Below the pieces are notes generated by a model. It searched no databases and was not told the DNA's origin. It saw nothing but the letters and a program-made list of their open reading frames with translations. Of a DNA stretch of 64,000 nt, positions 1 through 38,847 are shown in pieces. Each line of letters begins with the position of its first letter. Position 1 is the first letter of the stretch. The DNA is taken from positions 7,349,531-7,413,530 of the forward strand of contig NC_053402.1 of NCBI RefSeq assembly GCF_016859285.1. Direction: 5' to 3'. Origin of the DNA: Xiphias gladius (Eukaryota > Chordata > Actinopteri > Istiophoriformes > Xiphiidae). The position numbers and the translations under genes were made by a program.

Positions 1-4950
<4,950 letters not shown>

Positions 4951-7235
4951 GTCACTGCTGCAGGCAGAGCTCTGCAACAACTAGAAGAACATGGTTTGGC
5001 CATGATGCCCCCCCCCCTCCTCCTGCTCCTCCTCCTCCTCCTCCAACAAATCAAATCAATCCACTCAGATGGAGGTCATCCACGGTTACTTCACCCAGAG
5101 ACGGCCATACTTCCCAGGAACATGTGGCCAAGCTAAGGGAGGGTGGGCAAAGACGACCAGAAAATCTCATCTGACTGTGGGGTTTTTTATTTTGGGTTTT
5201 TTTTGTTTTTTATAGACCCTCCAGCCCTCCTTTATGTCTTTTTTATCATTGAAAAGGATCTCTTCAGCTGCTAATAACTCAGACTATTTACTAACTTGTG
5301 GAACCTGCAAAATTTTCTGGCTCTTCCCTTTTTTCTAAGTTCATTTTAGCATTCAAAAAAAAGACTGTATCCATGTAGCAATGTTCCATTTTACCAAGCA
5401 GAACACAAACTCGGTCCACTCTGAAACAACATTAACAAGACTGGTTTGTTTGCTAGAGTACAGATTCTTATTGGTTACCACAACCACTTGGAAACACTAA
5501 ATTTGGATGTGGAGTATGTATGACTCGGGCCGTTTGGTGCCTCAGAGTGATCACTCTGGAGCTATCAGTAATTCCAAGGCTGGAAAAACAGGGATGTGTG
5601 CTGATGAGAAGGCAGAGCTAAAGACTGAATTAGGCAGAGCCCGACTGTTTACAACCCTCTCCAAAGACAGCAGCAGGGACCTCTGGTCCTGAGTCACTGC
5701 CCGACAACTAGCGCTGCATTCCCAGAAACCCTATTTCACATATTTGACTGTCAGTTTTGTTTGAAAATGAATAAATGAATAAACAACTTGAAATGTGTTA
5801 TTTTTATATAACAGGGAAATTTGAAAAAGAAACAATAAAATCTATATAATATATATAATTTATTGTTGTTATATTTCAGAAACCCCTTTCAATTGTTTTA
5901 AAAAAATAAAATCTTTTAAATGTTAAGTGTTACTGTTTAAATTATAGAAGACAATTTGTGAAAACAGAATTAAGCTTGACTGAATTTCACTAAAGAATGC
6001 TGTGGTTTATTTCTTGACAAAACCTCTCATACTGTACAAGGAGAGGCATGTCTTGAGGGCAAAAATCTTAAAATCACAATGTGCTGAATGCCGTAAACAT
6101 TTATGATGAATGAATCTTTGCAAATATTGACCAGACCCTTTAAATTCTACTGATTTCATCCTGGAGCTACATATGGTGTGTTGTTTCCCTTCTATTACCC
6201 TTTTTATAACAGTTCGTCATTTGTAGCTGGGCTATATTAATGTGACTAGCATGAAACCTACCATTCATTTCTAATGGTATTCTTTTCAGAAGAGTCCAAA
6301 GTCCATTGGGGGGAAAAAAGAAAAACGTCATCTATCTTCTACCCTTGTGGTGCTAAATAGCATTCATTTTTGTCATATATTGGCAACCTTACTCATTGAC
6401 ATACTACTGCTTAAAGTGCACAGTACACTACTCGTACTCATACCTGTCTGTGGCCATGAAAATGTTTCCAAGAAAGCAAGAGCTCTACCTAGCCACATTC
6501 TCAGGAGATGTCATATGTAGTTTGTAATGTCATTTGATCTGAAGATTGACAAGAAACCTATTATGACCATTTGTCTTGATTTCCTAAATGTTAAGGGTTT
6601 AAAAAGTGTTGTCATTTGCATTGTTTTGCCCACAGCAGATCATTAACATGTTGCATGTCTCCATATGTTCTTATGATTGAAAGTGAATTGAATGAGATGA
6701 ACTGTTTTAGCCTGCTATACAGTCCTATCGGTGATTTTTTTTTTTTTTTTTTTTTTGAGAAAGGGGGATTGTTTTCTATGATTAAAAACTATATTCTTGA
6801 ATGTTTTCAGAAGATGCTGCCTGTCTAGCAATTTCTATGACCGTGGACTGTCCTTAACATATGCATACACTAGAAAAAAACAGAACTGTTCGTTTTCTTT
6901 CTTTTATGTAGACGAGTGTATGCAAAGTGAAAAGTGTCCTCAGATGGTGCTTTGTACAGTAATAAGATATTGTTCATATATGTGGATCAAACAACCTGTA
7001 ATTTATCTTTAACTTAAGTAGAAGAACATTTTCATGAACTGAAAAGAAGAATTGCACACAAACCGAATGAGGTTGCCATGTGTATTAACTGGTGACTTCT
7101 GCACCAGATACTCATTCACCTTTAAGTCCAGTGCACAAGCTGATCACCCTACTGTCCGTTCCTACACTACATTACTCAGCATTGCCCCGTAGCTGCCTCT
7201 CATTGAAGAAATAAACTTTTTATTAAACAAGTCAA
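4951..7235 (+). other. Likely smurf2 3' UTR
   Basis: A/T-rich sequence without a credible coding exon follows the stop codon. AATAAA hexamers occur at 5834-5839 and 7210-7215, so either a short or a long 3' UTR is possible. The region has a C/T-rich stretch (about 5008-5045) and T-runs near 6737 and 7251. The end is inferred, since transcript data are not available. Confidence 0.55.
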
Positions 7236-9015
7236 ATTTGAGAGATGCCGCTTTTTTTTTTTTTTTTTTTTTAAATAGCATGATCCACTTAGCAGGACGA
7301 TATCTCTCATAGCTGACTGATGCAATTTGATGTATGTTAACACTATCATTTTGTAAGAGTATTTTATTTTTGTGTGTAATTAGGTCTAATTAAACTTGCC
7401 TTTGTCTAACATTGTAAGGCCTTGTACAAAGATATATCTGTCTTTTTTTTTTTTTTAACTTCTAAAAGGTTGTTTCAATTCTCATTAATAAGAAAGCTTT
7501 TTAATATGAATTATTGTTAAGACTGCTTAATATAGTAGTGTGCTTGAACAGGTCCTTTGACAAAGTAATAATTTACACTTACATTATCAGGGGCTTGTTA
7601 ATAGTGGCTGGGAATAAATGTCAAGTGGGGGATGCAAAGACTCATGCTTTACATTTGAATGGCACGCCCCGGACCACCCACTATGTATTCACTGCTACCA
7701 ATCTGAATTAAAATGTCTGGCAGAATGCTCCCAGGGGCAGGGACACATGGTAAAATGACAATGAAAAGGGCTGTTTGGAGGGTGGGTAAGGTGTCCCGTA
7801 CAAATATTGTTGTTTCGAGATGTACAACTGCATCATAATACAGAGAGGTCTAGACAAACTTTCTACACAGACTATAAAAAAGAGGATAGAAGATAAGACT
7901 TCATTATGCTATTAATGAGTCTTATTTTGATGCGCCCCCTTATTGGAAAGAAGCACTGGCTTGGTTTAAATAAAAACCTGATAATATACTCATAGAACTG
8001 GAGTAACATCGAGGTAACTTTTAGGCTGCCTCAGCATCACAGCACCCTATGCTGCGTCAGTCGGAGCTACTGCTCCCCCCCAAAAAAAATCTGTAGTCAG
8101 TATCAAGAATAAGTATGTCAGAGCTAACGAAATTTAAACACACGTTTGTGTATTTCATCTTGTGTGAATTTGGCCACTTTCATAAAAGAATTAATACAAC
8201 TTTTCTACTATGTTCCCTAATGGTTTAAAGGTACAGTCCCATAAACATGAACTCTTTTTTTTATTATTATACTCTATAGAAGTTTCTCCAGTTTAGTAAA
8301 AGTTTTTTTTTTTTTTTTTTTTGGTAGCTCACAGGTAGCCTACATGACCTCTATTTCTTTTCTTTCGGAGGAAACTTGCTTTCTGCTTCACTTTGCAGTA
8401 TAAATATACTAGTTTTGTACCAAAATAATCTGTAAAATTCCTGAACATTTGCTTGTTCCAACAGAAGTTAAGTGAAAATTTATCACACATGGGGTCTCAT
8501 TCTAAATAGAAAAGAGAAAAAAGTTGTCCTTACATGTTTGGGTTGGTCCTGATGACGTAATTTACCGTAATACAACGGAAGCAAGGTCAAAAGCCGGATC
8601 ACCAGTGTCTGTGTCGTAGATATTCATCCGCTAACATTTGTTGCAATAATCATATACTGTACATCAGAAGGAAGCACCGGAATGAGAGTTTTTAGGTTTT
8701 TCTTTTCAATTTGGCATTTTTAATCGTAACAGAAGATACAAAATATAGTTTCTGATTTTTAAGCTCTACACAAGCGATATATAGGTGATTTCTTTTAAAA
8801 AAACTTTATTTATGTTATCCTGTCTGCTTTAACGTATCTTATACAGCATATTCAGGGGCTTAGGGGATCCAGATGTAATATTTACAATAAGAGTTAGAGT
8901 GAATTAAAAACACAGTTCCACTGCTCTGCTGTGTGTCTATGTTTTCAGTCGTGAGAAGCTCAAGTTGAAAACCGTATGGCGGATGAATATATAGGGTAGG
9001 TGGACTTCCTCTTGC
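7236..9015. other. smurf2-ddx5 intergenic spacer
   Basis: I see no gene here. It is A/T-rich with poly-T runs (around 7251, 7443 and 8304). A CRE-like TGACGTAA lies at 8553-8560, upstream of ddx5, and could be a promoter element; this is only a consensus match. In human, as I recall, CEP95 lies between DDX5 and SMURF2; no cep95 exon was recognised. Confidence 0.5.
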
Positions 9016-9144
9016 TATATAAGCCGGACCTCATTTTTAAATTACCGGCATTTCAGTACCACTGCCGGTCGGTTTTTAGTCGGCAGTTAAGCCACATTGT
9101 AGTGTATTTATCTTTTTTTTTTATTTATACAGTTCATTTAGAAA
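9016..9144 (+). promoter_or_regulatory. ddx5: ddx5 core promoter (TATA box) and 5' UTR
   Basis: A TATATAAG box at 9016-9023 sits about 120 bp before the ddx5 ATG, flanked by short GC-richer CCGG-containing sequence. Transcription would be expected to begin near 9045-9055, giving a 5' UTR of about 90-100 nt. The TATA motif is seen directly; the start site is inferred. Confidence 0.5.
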
Positions 9145-14467
<5,323 letters not shown>

Positions 14468-14800
14468 ACACCCCACACACTTGAAAGAAGTAATTTATTG
14501 CTTTTTGTCTTGTTTTAAGTTCTATGGATAATCAAGAGTTTTTTGTATTCACACAACAGGGTTACAAACAACTTCAACCTCTATCAAGCCTTTTAAGATC
14601 TGCAGTGCAGCAATAGTGGCGTTGCACACTTGTTTTCCTATTACTATTTAATTTTACATTCCTTAGTAATGGTTAGTTATGTTTTGTACTAGGTAATTAC
14701 AAATGTATGGTTTTTCACGTATTATTGAAAGTGATGTTAAGCTCCTACCTTGGAAATGCACTGCATGATCTTTCAAATAAAAAAAATAAAAAAAACAAAA
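14468..14800 (+). other. ddx5: ddx5 3' UTR with poly(A) signal
   Basis: A/T-rich sequence after the TAA stop. AATAAA at 14776-14781, followed by a second AATAAA and an A-rich stretch, fits a compact 3' UTR of about 320 nt. The exact end is inferred. Confidence 0.65.
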
Positions 14801-17800
14801 CTTTGTTATTTCTAAACTTTAAACCAGGTTACTAGTGCCATCTGTCCAGGGGAAAATTATTTAACCCTACGACTACCTTTCCTGTCCAGCAGGTGTCATG
14901 ATTATCAAATATACTCTAACTCTGACATCCTGCTCAGTCTTTAACATTGTAACGTTTAAAACAGCATGCCACACTACTCGCTCGGACACTTCGATGTTAA
15001 GTATCATATTACAATGGTGAAATCTGAAGGGGAAACTAATGGTTGCAATATTTTGGCTTTGTTACTTTGTGTACCAAAAAAGGAAATTAATCTGATACAC
15101 TCATCCCTCAAGCAGTCTTCCTGTACTGTGTCCTAGCAGCTGAAAGGGACTGGTAACCTGTTTTCCCTCTCTCTCGTGCCCATCACGAGACCGCTGGTAA
15201 GGGTGGCATCATGGCCACACTAATGATCATTTGATGACACGTTATACCTCTCAAAACTTATGACATTAGCCCATAGGGTCTTATAAAATGAATGACTTTA
15301 AAATCACCTTATCCCAATTACAACTCAAATCTGAGTGTTAAAAGCTCTGCAGAATTGAGGACACCTATTTTTGGGGAATTGGAAGAGAAATGGAATATGT
15401 CTCCACCCTCTGGTAGAGGACCAAATGGCCTTTTCCATCTTTGAAAAAAGGTTTTCTCACTAACCAGTGTGTTTTTTGGTTATGAGGTGTTAAGGGGTTT
15501 CACTCTGATATGAGCAAAGTATGTTACTGAACATGGGCAGGTTATGAGACATTGGGCCCTTGGGAACAGGAGGTTGGTAACGAACTATGGGACACTATAT
15601 ACAGTATTACAGGGTACTATATAAAGAAACCAGTGATTGAAGGTTATATTTTCAAAGCAAAGCTTTCTGCTGTCAGACATTTAAATTGCTTTCCTAATGT
15701 TGACATGCTTACTGTAGCTAGACTATTGGTAAAACAAATTATTGAAGGACTTAAATCAGGATCAGAAGCAACGCTTTGTTTAAAGGCTTTGTTTGGGGCC
15801 CCAGAACACTTGGGCCCCTGGGTTATGGTAGTCATGTTATTGATACTAAGATTGCTTATTTTTTGTCATTAGGTTGAAAAGCTTAGGGGAGATCTGGGCC
15901 CATTAGTTCCACATGTGTCACTGTACAACTGCTGCTCCGCCTTAACCATTGTGTAGAATCAAAGACTGAAACCTGGTCACAGGTCAGCAGCTACTGCTGA
16001 TTACAGATTAGAGCACTCTCTGAATAGTCCCTGCTGTTCTCAAGTGCTGTGGGTGCGGCTGATTTGAATTGCTTTCTACATATTTCCAGAACCATAACCT
16101 GGAAGTACAAGTATGTGTGGAATGCTCTCTCCGTAAATACTATTGAGCGTTCTTCATTTTATGAGTAAGAGAATTGTTTTTTTTTTCATGCTGATACGTG
16201 ACAGCCACACCCTGCCATTGACAGCACCATTTTCATTGAAAAAAAAATGTTGGGCTTGCATCAACTTTCATGGTTTTCAGGAGGAAAACCTTCTTTTCAT
16301 TGTGAAACTGTAGAACCAAAGTGATACCTGAGGTAGGCAAACCTGCTTATCTCAAATTGCACAATGTGAATTTTAAACATGGCCTGTGCTCCACTGAAGC
16401 AAAGAGGTGGACACAATAACATAAACGTCTGTACCATGTGAAGAGAACGGATACTACTACTTCATACTACCTTTTTCAAGCTTATATCAGAGAAGTGTAA
16501 AATCAACTGTAGTGATTCTTGTTTTTTTCCATTATAGTGCACAGGTGTTAATGTTATTTTGTCCAACAGCATAACATTCACATAGCTCTGTTTTTGGTCT
16601 CTACCAGTACCTGGAGGAAATATCTGGCATTCTAGCTTTTTTTTTTTTTCTTTTTGCTGCAAACAGCTGCCTGCTGCCATCTAAAAAGTGCAATGACAGC
16701 GGAGGATGAACCGGAACAGTAAAGTTGTGGGCCAGAAAACCAAAACAATGAGCTGAAACTCACTGTACAGCTCCGTAAAGCTGAGAGGAGCTGAAGATTC
16801 AGGGGATAATTCTCAGTAGGTTAATCACTATGGACAACAGTGTCATTTCACAGTGTCATTTGATACATTGTTATTGTAAAGATATTGATTATAGCAGCTT
16901 TAATTACCACCGGTGACAAAGGTTGAGGCCAAGTGAGACTACCTGCCTTCTTCAGTCATCACCACGTTTTTGTCCTGTCACTCATTTCTCTCTGCATAAT
17001 CTTGGTTGCTTTTTACTTTTTTGCTCCTCCATGTAATTCTTCACAATCCACGCAGGTATGTGGGTGTTGGTTTATGGAGTAACTGCTCTGGGTGTGCATC
17101 AGACACACCCACTGCAAGCATGAGACGGAGCAGCGCGCTGAACCAATTTCTTACCACTGAGGTGTAAAGAAGTCACATTGTTCCTCTCTGCCAGCAGAGC
17201 TGCTTCCAACTCCCCCAACCCACTTTTTACTATGAATAGTGTACAATTCTGTTTTCTGCTAACACAAACTCTCACACTCCCACGTTAGATACTGTCCATA
17301 CACTGTAGCTTTGCATACTCTTTATCATGCTATCAGCTATTTTCTTTGAGTGAAAAGTGAAGTTTACATTCCGCACACTAGACCTTCACTCCTAGTACAC
17401 CACAAAAGTAATTTCTCAGGGTGTGTGTCTGATAACCACTGATAGTCAGGAATTAATATGCTGCGTCAGTCTGGGTCTGTCAGGTGGACTAAACCTTGAA
17501 GTTTCAGTATAATTTAAAAAAATACCACCGATTAATAAGACACATCATGATTTCACTGGCTGTATTTGCCAAAACTCCAATGTGATAGGTTAAACCTTTT
17601 ACTACAGTGTTATTATTGACTGTTACAGGTAATCTTTCTAGTAATCTTTCCAGTGTGTTACAACCTGGAAAACTACTGTGCCTTACTATTCAGATCTAAT
17701 AGTGATCATATCATAAGCCCTCTCAATTAGAGAGTACAGATAGAATTTGGATTTATTCTCTTCTTTTTTTCTGAGTTTATTCATACTTCTCTGACAGACC

Positions 17801-18484
17801 TTGGTTTTTAGGTAGCTTATACCAATGAATAATGACATAAGACACATGAAAACCTAAATGAACAATAAGAGCAAGTGTTGATGATGATCCTGATTTTCAG
17901 CCATTGAGTGACTAGTTCTGCTGCATTCCTCCATGATCGTATACATGGACACAGTGAGTGCTTTATAAAGTCCTGGCATTTTGTGTAGCATGAAGCTGAT
18001 AACAGAGCAGTAGCTGTTCCAGGTTCAGAAACCATTTCTTTAGGCAGGTATGCAGAGTCAGAAAAAGTCTTCAGAAACTACGGATATACTCCCCAGAGAT
18101 GATAAAGTGCAATCTGACACTCTTTCAGGGTTCATAACCAGTTTCCTGATCATGCTTATAAAAAACACATTTCTGAGAGAGGAGACCAATGAAAAATTAC
18201 TTGAATGAATACATGGAGGACAAGCTCCTAGAAAATCAAATCGAGAGCAAGGACTGTGAAGCAGCAGGAACGTGGAACAGGTCTGCCTGGTCTGCTCCTC
18301 CACTGCTTTTACTGACGACACACCTGCTGGCCTGGGAGGAGCTGAGACAGGTGGACACTCCTTAACTGAGGGGAGACGCCACAAATGACAATGAGGAAGA
18401 GAAAAGAGGAGAGGAGAGAGTGAAGACTTGGAAGAAACACACTTGGACTTAGATTACATAAACGAGCCTGAACGGTCTCCCAAG
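14801..18484. other. ddx5-evpl intergenic spacer and evpl upstream region
   Basis: No gene recognised. The longest open frame (15552-15872, 106 codons) lacks any familiar motif and has no splice or promoter context. The segment just before 18485 should contain the evpl promoter and 5' UTR; I see no clear TATA box there. Confidence 0.5.
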
Positions 18485-32453
<13,969 letters not shown>

Positions 32454-32560
32454 ATGTGTGGTTTAAGATATACGACACTGTTTTGCTACAGCACCTGGTG
32501 GTAGAGGGTGTACGCTAATTGATAAATGTAAACAAATAAATGAAAAATTGTTATGTTCAT
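32454..32560 (+). other. evpl: Proximal evpl 3' UTR with poly(A) signal
   Basis: AATAAA at 32535-32540 lies 82 nt after the TAG stop and offers a short 3' UTR; more distal ends are possible. Confidence 0.5.
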
Positions 32561-32799
32561 ACACATACATTTTGAAAACACTGGAAAAAACTGTTTTTTG
32601 GGGGAAACGGTAGCTGTGGATCTGTTTGTTTTTCAGTACTATTTTTGGGTCTGATTTAAAAATTAGGGTAATGTTTGTTTTATATGGTATATTGTTTTTT
32701 TCTGCATTTTCAAACTAAATCTGTTATTTAAAATTTTAACAGTTGGATCATTAGAACATACAGTGTGTGTGTAAACTCCTTCAATTTAATTTTTATACA

Positions 32800-33135
32800 G
32801 ACATGCATGGTACCCAGAGCAAGAATCCTAATTACCTTGATGATCCCCAGACTTTTCCTCTAGCGCCACCATCAGGTTGGTTTTTGTGATTTTGAGTCAA
32901 ATATCTCAACAATTGTTGGAAGGATTCCCATAAAATTTTGTTCATACTTTCATATCACATTCATTCTTCCAGATGAATTATAATACATTTTACATTTACA
33001 TTTTGCACCGTCATTAGGTCAATATTTTAATTTGTCCAATACTGTAGTTTATGACAAAATAAAACTAATAAAACTAAACAAAACTAATGACATTCCCATC
33101 TGCCTCAACTTTGTTTTTTGTTTAGTGCTAATTTT
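32800..33135. repeat. Teleost interspersed repeat (GCGCCACCATCAGG type)
   Basis: Phrases TAGCGCCACCATCAGGTTG, ATTTGTCCAATACT, AAACTAATGACATTCCCATC and TTTAGTGCTAATT occur in order. I remember these as a frequent interspersed repeat of perch-like fish. Class and ends are uncertain. Confidence 0.5.
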
Positions 33136-35231
33136 TTCAATAATAATATAGGGGACATACAGTTTATGAGGCATATCTTCCCATTTCCAATGACAACTTC
33201 ACAAGACAGTTAATCATTTGCTGTATTTTATACTCTCATGGCAAAATAGCTATACAACGGTGATAAACCCCAGTCAGTCATGTGCTTGGAAATGAGGGAT
33301 TAAGGATACAGATTAAATATGACTCACATACAAGCTTGTAGTATGTTATGGTTAACAAGGTCAAGCTCTAAGGTCTACATTGATGAGGCAGTTAACTAAC
33401 CAAACACTCCTCAGGCAAATTTGGACAATGGAAACTGACACAGACCACTAAAGTATTAGAACTGGGACCCTCTGGTTTTAATGTATTGCCACAGTGCACT
33501 GCCTTGTCAGCAAGCATACATATCAGCAAATGAACACTAGCTTCTTATCTAATTTAGCTGACCAATAAAATAAATGTCCTGAGAAAACCAAGTTGATATT
33601 GGTTGGGGAATTGTTTGAAAGACCCCATTTGACCCCACAGTGGAGGTTACAGTAAATGGTGTTGATAGGGATGTCTGCCTGCCAGATTACCTGGTGACTG
33701 AAAGGACTTTGTGGGATTACTGCACATGAGCCTGTCTGGAGGCTGAAGTGGCCCCACTCTGTGTCTAGAGGGGGAGTTAAAGGATGTTCCCTGATGGATG
33801 TGTCATCTCACTTAAAGTAGTTAGTTAGCATGATGCTCTAATGATAAAACCAGCTCAGTGCGTACTGTTGGCCGCTTATTACTGTCTTTTCCTTTTCTTT
33901 TCTTCTTTTTAAAACAAAGTTTTGACAGCAAAGTGTACAACCTTTAGTCTGGAATCAAATTGTGGATTCAGGGATGTTTCTTTTTCTGAAATTTTTATCA
34001 GTGGCGTAGGTACCTAAATGCATATGTGATGACTGCCTTCCTGGTAAAAAGCCTGCAAAATAACCCAGAATATGACGGCATCACACACAGTACATAGAAA
34101 CACAAATGGCACATTTGCACTGACTGGACCATTGTCTGAGTGATGTACATGATAATTGGCAGCTCCTTTTTATTTTGCTGGATTATTATTGTCATTATGT
34201 TAGACTGCAGCGTTGTTGGTTTAACCTTGACAATGAGCATTTGCACACTTCTCTTATTCACTCCCTCTATAAATGACAATGACGAAACCTCCTGTACGCC
34301 TGCCCTGCAATCATGCCATTACCATATCAACTAGTATTTAAATTGCTTTTATTCAGTGACCACTTCCCTGTATTTCCCCTCTTCAAACAACAGTATGACG
34401 AGCAGAGACCATATTTCAATTTTTTAAAAAAAAAAAAAAAAAATTAACATTCCTGGAGGGTATGGGCAGGGCTCAGGCACACTTGATTTCTACTATTGGA
34501 AATTGATTATAAATACAAACAAACATAAAAGCACATAAACATAATGATAACCATCATAACCAACACAAAACAGAGCACCAATATCCTAAAATACATTTAT
34601 CAAAAGTTGCTCATCAGTTTGTCTAACTCTCCATTGGTCTAAACCCTCAGCCAGAGGAGACTTCACTGACAGCCAACTTTGCAAAGATGCCAGCTGGCTG
34701 CATCAGCTTGAACCCAATGATGCTGCGAGCCATCTTCATCCTGCACATATATTCCGTGTGACGGAGAAAATGTGACAGAAAATGTGAAAACTTTTTTATC
34801 ACAGTTACCCTCCCCAAAGTCCACTTGACTGGTGAGATTTTAAAAAAAGAAGTCTCAACCTGAAATACTCTAGATTTCTGAGGTAACAACACAGTTGATG
34901 TGTGCTTTTTCTGCACATTTCCAATGTGTCAATTTGCTATCAGTACCAAAACACTCTTAATCAGTATCATTTCTTCTGATCCTAATTTGACTATGTGACT
35001 AATATCTGTCAGAGTAGTGCTTCTCTATGAAGTTGTGTACAATGTGTAAAATTAGGTATATCATGAAAAGAGCAAAGTAAGACAAATCTGGTGCTACTAT
35101 TGTATTTTACTGTGAATATAAGGTACTATTTGATCGAATTAAAAGATAAATTTGTTAGTCTGTCTCTGACTTCAGCTAAATAGAAACAATGTATGAAATG
35201 AAATGATTTTTTTCTCCACACATTTTAGTTT

Positions 35232-36495
35232 TATGTTTAAGAAGTTGGGGAAACAAAAACTAATTTGGCACAATATGACATCTAAAAATGTTGGCATCAG
35301 ACTTCAAGTGTCCACACCCTGCTCCCTATGCGCTAATTGGAGTTCTGGGTCTTTTTTGAGGTGACCACTAATAAGTGCAAAGTTTGTCCTTCAGAGGAGT
35401 GGGAGCTGCTCACCCTGGCATGTTAGTGGATTAGATATGAGTCGGTGACTGTGTCATGGATTAAAGCTCCAGTCAAGAGCATGAGGCTTCCCACTGGCTG
35501 CTCTGTGTCTCTGGTGGTACAGTTCAGCAGCATCTGAAGATACTGGCATGGAGAAGGTAGTAATATACTACAGAAAGGCTAGGGACATCTCATTGTAAAG
35601 TATAATGTGGTAGTCAAGAAAATCTGTACTAGTTCTTTGATTGGATAAACATGCGGTCAGTCATATATATATATGCAAGAAATGTATTTTGAATAATATT
35701 AGTTTTTGGTTAAAAAAAAAAAAAAGAAAAAAATGGAAAAGTCTTAGAGAGGACAAATCAAATTAAAAACATTCATTTTCATCTAAAAAAAAAAAACAGT
35801 ATAAAACATTTTATTGAAACTGTGATACTGTAACAGACAGAAACTCAAAAAAAAAAAAAAATTACAGTACAGTCTATGTTTAAGAAGTTGGGGAAACAAA
35901 AACTAATTTGGCACAATATGACATCTAAAAATGTTGGCATCAGACTTCAAGTGTCCACACCCTGCTCCCTATGCGCTAATTGGAGTTCTGGGTCTTTTTT
36001 GAGGTGACCACTAATAAGTGCAAAGTTTGTCCTTCAGAGGAGTGGGAGCTGCTCACCCTGGCATGTTAGTGGATTAGATATGAGTCGGTGACTGTCATGG
36101 ATTAAAGCTCCAGTCAAGAGCATGAGGCTTCCCACTGGCTGCTCTGTGTCTCTGGTGGTACAGTTCAGCAGCATCTGAAGATACTGGCATGGAGAAGGTA
36201 GTAATATACTACAGAAAGGCTAGGGACATCTCATTGTAAAGTATAATGAGGTAGTCAAGACAATCTGTACTAGTTCTTTGATTGGATAAACATGCGGTCA
36301 GTCATATATATATATGCAAGAAATGTATTTTGAATAATATTAGTTTTTGGTTAAAAAAAGAAAAAGAGAGGACAAATCAAAAAAACATAAAAACATTCAT
36401 TTTCATCTAAAAAAAAAAACAGTATAAAACATTTTATTGAAACTGTGATACTGTAACAGACAGAAACTCAAAAAAAAAGAAATTACAGTACAGTC
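35232..36495. repeat. 643-bp direct tandem duplication
   Basis: Unit 1 is 35232-35874 and unit 2 is 35875-36495. Both begin TATGTTTAAG/ CTATGTTTAAG and end ATTACAGTACAGTC. They are almost identical apart from a 2-bp deletion, a few substitutions (TATAATGTGG versus TATAATGAGG; AAGAAAATC versus AAGACAATC) and A-run length changes. Similarity is high enough for a very recent duplication or an assembly artefact. No coding content is seen. Confidence 0.9.
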
Positions 36496-37141
36496 GAGCA
36501 TTAGGAACTGAAACAGCTGTACCGTCTAACGAAAAAACCTACAGCATACATGTTGGTTCAAGTAACGTCATCGGAGGTGCAGTCTAACTGATGAGTGGAT
36601 CCTCTTCTAAATCCTCCGACGTTTACAATAGCTAAAGCCCACTAATAGAGCTGGTGGAGCTGTTGTTGAGCGGCTAAGCCTGCTCGCTGACGTCAGTTCA
36701 TAGTTGTGGAAAGCCCAGAAAGGTGCTAAGCAAGAGACAGCTTACTGTACAGCCACAAATCCAAATGACTACCACAAATGCAACACATCGTCAGTGTTAC
36801 TCCAGTTACAGAGTTATAGTTCAACCACCTACTCTAGTCGTCCCACAGGTGAGTGATACATTCAGAATATAGTCTAACAAAGTGAAGTTGATTACATATA
36901 GTATAGTACATTCTTGGGTTTATTTTACACAGTAAGAGAATTTCACACAAGATAGATTGATGAGATAGGAGAAAAAAAAGAGTCCAACAAATAAGAGTAA
37001 GCAGCCACTGGGAACTGAAAAAACCCTGACGTATCCTACAGTGTAGTACAATACTGGTTTTTAATGAAAGATAACCTGTGCAGCTATCTCATGTCAGTGA
37101 AAAGAAACCAGCAGGTCATTCGTCAACATGTTCATCAGCCT

Positions 37142-38228
<1,087 letters not shown>

Positions 38229-38341
38229 TCACACTCCCCCCCCCCTCCATAAAAAAAAACACTCTTCCTGTCTCCTTCTCTCCCACTCAGCAGGATCACC
38301 TCTGTCAGGACCTGCGAGGATAACAGGAAGGTTTGTGTCCG

Positions 38342-38350
38342 TATTTATAG
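38342..38350 (-). promoter_or_regulatory. aanat1: aanat TATA box
   Basis: CTATAAATA on the minus strand, about 123 bp upstream of the aanat start codon. Position and sequence fit a core promoter; the intervening sequence would be promoter and 5' UTR. Confidence 0.6.
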
Positions 38351-38502
38351 GACAGCTCTCCCGGCTGTGATTCACCGGCTGATTTGCATTCGAATATTTT
38401 TTGTTAGTGAATGAATGAAGGTCATAACCGTGTCAGGCAATTTTCTGAACCCCTTAGTTAACTATGTCCATTGTTGCTGTTTGCCCCCCCCGTGCCAGTA
38501 AA

Positions 38503-38552
38503 ATGCTTATAGTTAAACTACATTTCAATGCTTATAGTTAAACTACATTTCA
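38503..38552. repeat. 25-bp perfect direct repeat, two copies
   Basis: The unit beginning ATGCTTATAGTTAAACTACA occurs at 38503-38527 and 38528-38552, a small tandem duplication upstream of aanat with no evident function. Confidence 0.9.
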
Positions 38553-38847
38553 AGACATGACGAGTAATTGGTCAGTAAAATTAACTAACTGTGCATCTAA
38601 TAAGTGGCACAGCTTACAGACTTCTGTTCCATTATTTCTTTCCAGTACAATGAATAAAACAATTAAGAAAGAACCTACAAGCTAAATAATGAAAACAAAC
38701 ACCACCTTGCCACACTTTTCCAAGGACAAGTCTTCAGTGAAACTTACCGGAGGATGTTGAGGTGTATGTCAGTGAAGGTTTGTGGACTGACTGGGTGGCC
38801 AGCTCCCCTTCTCTGCCTTTGTCTCGCGTGCTTCTTCATTATGAAGT

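Larger units (their letters stand above)
32561..37141. other. evpl-aanat convergent intergenic spacer
   Basis: A/T-rich sequence between the 3' ends of two convergent genes. It contains an interspersed repeat (32800-33135), poly-A runs and a 643-bp tandem duplication (35232-36495). The right end should include the aanat 3' UTR; TTTATT (AATAAA on the minus strand) is at 36919-36924. No additional gene was recognised. Confidence 0.55.

Noticed and set aside
15552-15872. A 106-codon open frame between ddx5 and evpl.
   Set aside because: No family resemblance, no Kozak or promoter context, and chance length for this composition.
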